The position numbers and the translations under genes are program-made. Source: Anaeroglomus sp964550565 (lineage in GTDB: Bacteria; Planctomycetota; Phycisphaerae; Sedimentisphaerales; Anaerohalosphaeraceae). Taken from it: 34,259 nt of DNA. Numbering within the stretch: position 1 is the stretch's first letter; every line of letters starts with the position of its first letter. Positions 33,465-34,259 of this stretch are shown one piece after another. Where the stretch lies: positions 1-34,259 of the forward strand of contig CAZKAI010000043.1 in NCBI GenBank assembly GCA_964550565.1, given 5' to 3'. The notes beneath the pieces are model-generated. The model was not told where the DNA came from, did no database searches, and was given only the letters and a program-made list of their open reading frames with translations.

Positions 33465-33986
33465 TTATATCTTTTTTAACCAATAGCACTCTAATGCTTG
33501 CTCAATAGCCTCTTTGTCTGACAATTCTTCACCGAGCTCATTTTTGTATTCCAAATAAGCGATTATCGCTTTTGTTTCATTTTCATTGAACATCGAAAAC
33601 TTATGAACTGCGGCATCATACCAAGTTCTGTTTCCATATCTTCTTTCATTAATAGGTTCATGCTTTGAAGATTCATCCAAACCGTATGTCAAGTACCAAC
33701 ATACATCTATGTCTTCAAATTCCCCATTAAGGTCAAAGATCATGTAAGCAGGCAAATAAAAATGAAACGCCTCATGCGAGAAGAAGCTCAATGCACTCCT
33801 AAATCCACCCGGAGCTTGTTCAAGAAACTTTGCATCTAAGAGAGACCAGTCGTTTTTACCTTTGAACTCTTTTTCAAGCAAATAGGGTTCATCGCCCTCA
33901 TTGCTCCCCCGCAAACACCAATCGCCAGGGTACTTGACCTGGCTAAAAGCCTCTCTAATCATGTTTATAACTTGTTCTTTATCCAT
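33465..33986 (-). CDS. DUF6714-like protein of unknown function
   Basis: A 173-residue soluble, acidic protein. The opening EQVINMIREAFSQVKYPGDW and the later FFSHEAFHFYLPAYMIFDL followed by NENETKAIIAYLEYKNE resemble DUF6714-type proteins, which have no known role. No signal peptide, membrane segment or catalytic motif is evident. The gene is more AT-rich than gcvPB and lies inside the REP module between units 2 and 3, so it is probably a passenger. Similar small proteins can be immunity-like or cytosolic accessory proteins, but nothing here decides that. Confidence 0.7.
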   Translation of the reverse strand: MDKEQVINMIREAFSQVKYPGDWCLRGSNEGDEPYLLEKEFKGKNDWSLLDAKFLEQAPGGFRSALSFFSHEAFHFYLPAYMIFDLNGEFEDIDVCWYLTYGLDESSKHEPINERRYGNRTWYDAAVHKFSMFNENETKAIIAYLEYKNELGEELSDKEAIEQALECYWLKKI

Positions 33987-34031
33987 AAGCTTAAAACAAA
34001 ACTTAAGACATCATTTTTTAGTCTCAAATTA

Positions 34032-34117
34032 GCCCTGAAAGGGCAACAAGTTTCATAGCCGGTGGCGTAAGCCTCCGGAAAGATTCACCTCAAATCACAA
34101 GCCCCGAAGGGGCGAAA
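34032..34117 (+). repeat. REP unit 3
   Basis: Direct copy of unit 1. Hairpins are GCCCT-GAA-AGGGC (34032-34044), CCGGTGGC-GTAA-GCCTCCGG with one mismatch (34059-34078), and GCCCC-GAA-GGGGC (34101-34113). Confidence 0.88.
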
Positions 34118-34127
34118 GAAATTTTCC

Positions 34128-34157
34128 ATCTGTGTAATCTGCGAAATCTGTGGTTTC
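34128..34157 (-). repeat. outer inverted repeat, right arm
   Basis: Reverse-complement partner of 32760-32789, differing at two positions. It lies 7 bases beyond the gcvPA stop codon. Confidence 0.82.
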
Positions 34158-34164
34158 TCTTTTT

Positions 34165-34259
34165 TTAAAGTATCGCTTCCAGTTCCTCTGCCAGCATACC
34201 AATCTCCTGCTTGGTGCGTTTTTCGGTCACGGCAATCAGCAACGAGTTTTCCATGCCCT
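34165..34259 (-). CDS. gcvPA: glycine decarboxylase P-protein subunit 1 (GcvPA), C-terminal end
   Basis: Only the last 30 or so codons are in the window. The sequence MENSLLIAVTEKRTKQEIGM followed by LAEELEAIL and a stop is the characteristic end of GcvPA. The gene runs in from the right edge on the same strand as gcvPB and lies upstream of it. GcvPA and GcvPB together form the glycine-cleavage P protein. The REP module sits between its stop and gcvPB. Confidence 0.88.
   Translation of the reverse strand, partial: GMENSLLIAVTEKRTKQEIGMLAEELEAIL

Larger units (their letters stand above)
32760..34157. mobile_element. REP/RAYT module inserted between gcvPA and gcvPB
   Basis: A 1.4-kb block bounded by 30-base inverted arms (28 of 30 identical). 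It holds two direct copies and one inverted copy of a hairpin-rich REP unit, a REP-associated tyrosine transposase gene and a DUF6714-like gene. The block separates gcvPA from gcvPB, which are normally adjacent. The module boundaries are inferred from the repeats; no target-site duplication was identified. Confidence 0.65.

Overview
The window looks like chromosomal DNA from a metagenome-assembled or draft genome of a flagellated, anaerobe-type bacterium, most likely Planctomycetota of the class Phycisphaerae. That placement is inference. It rests on a secreted GLUG-repeat protein with a planctomycete-style dockerin-like tail (28009-29679), a Tat/lipoprotein sulfatase, and a split glycine decarboxylase. 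Two runs of exactly 100 N (5727-5826 and 17265-17364) are scaffold gaps. No tRNA, rRNA, CRISPR array or prophage was seen.

Layout. (1) Positions 1-8079, minus strand: a glycan/TPR island with two TPR-glycosyltransferase paralogues, a GT9-like protein, a GT2 protein with TPRs, a TPR protein, a FliT-like small helical protein, a cupin and a PAPS-type sulfotransferase cut by the left edge. (2) 8092-20093, minus strand: a near-contiguous flagellar rod/ring/hook operon read flgD-flgE-(PilZ)-flgF-flgG-flgA-flgH-flgI-flgJ-flgN-flgK-flgL, which runs straight into the glycan island. (3) 20519-21915, plus strand: a divergent FleQ-type sigma-54 activator whose C-terminal HTH lies in another frame. (4) 22052-25725, plus strand: a PadR regulator, its membrane partner, a small membrane protein and an ABC exporter pair. 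(5) 25761-31208: a GH53 galactanase, an Asp-box propeller hydrolase, the GLUG protein and a sulfatase, all suited to plant or algal polysaccharide breakdown. (6) 31243-34259, minus strand: gcvPB and the tail of gcvPA, separated by about 1.5 kb holding a REP-associated transposase, a DUF6714-like gene, palindromic REP units and outer inverted repeats.

How it may work together. Near-consensus -24/-12 elements sit 59 and 60 bases upstream of flgD and of the second TPR-glycosyltransferase, and a sigma-54 activator is encoded back to back with flgD. This suggests that hook assembly and the glycan genes are switched on together. The simplest reading is a flagellin (or other late flagellar protein) glycosylation and possibly sulfation cassette. 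One of its two TPR-GT paralogues has lost both glutamates of the GT4 EX7E motif and may be a non-catalytic partner. This is the most promising candidate for an undescribed system here, but it is inferred from context.

Two assembly points matter for reading the annotation. The gap at 17265-17364 is flanked by identical 55-base sequences and splits one 400-residue membrane-anchored PilZ protein. The gap at 5727-5826 probably hides about 270 bases rather than 100.
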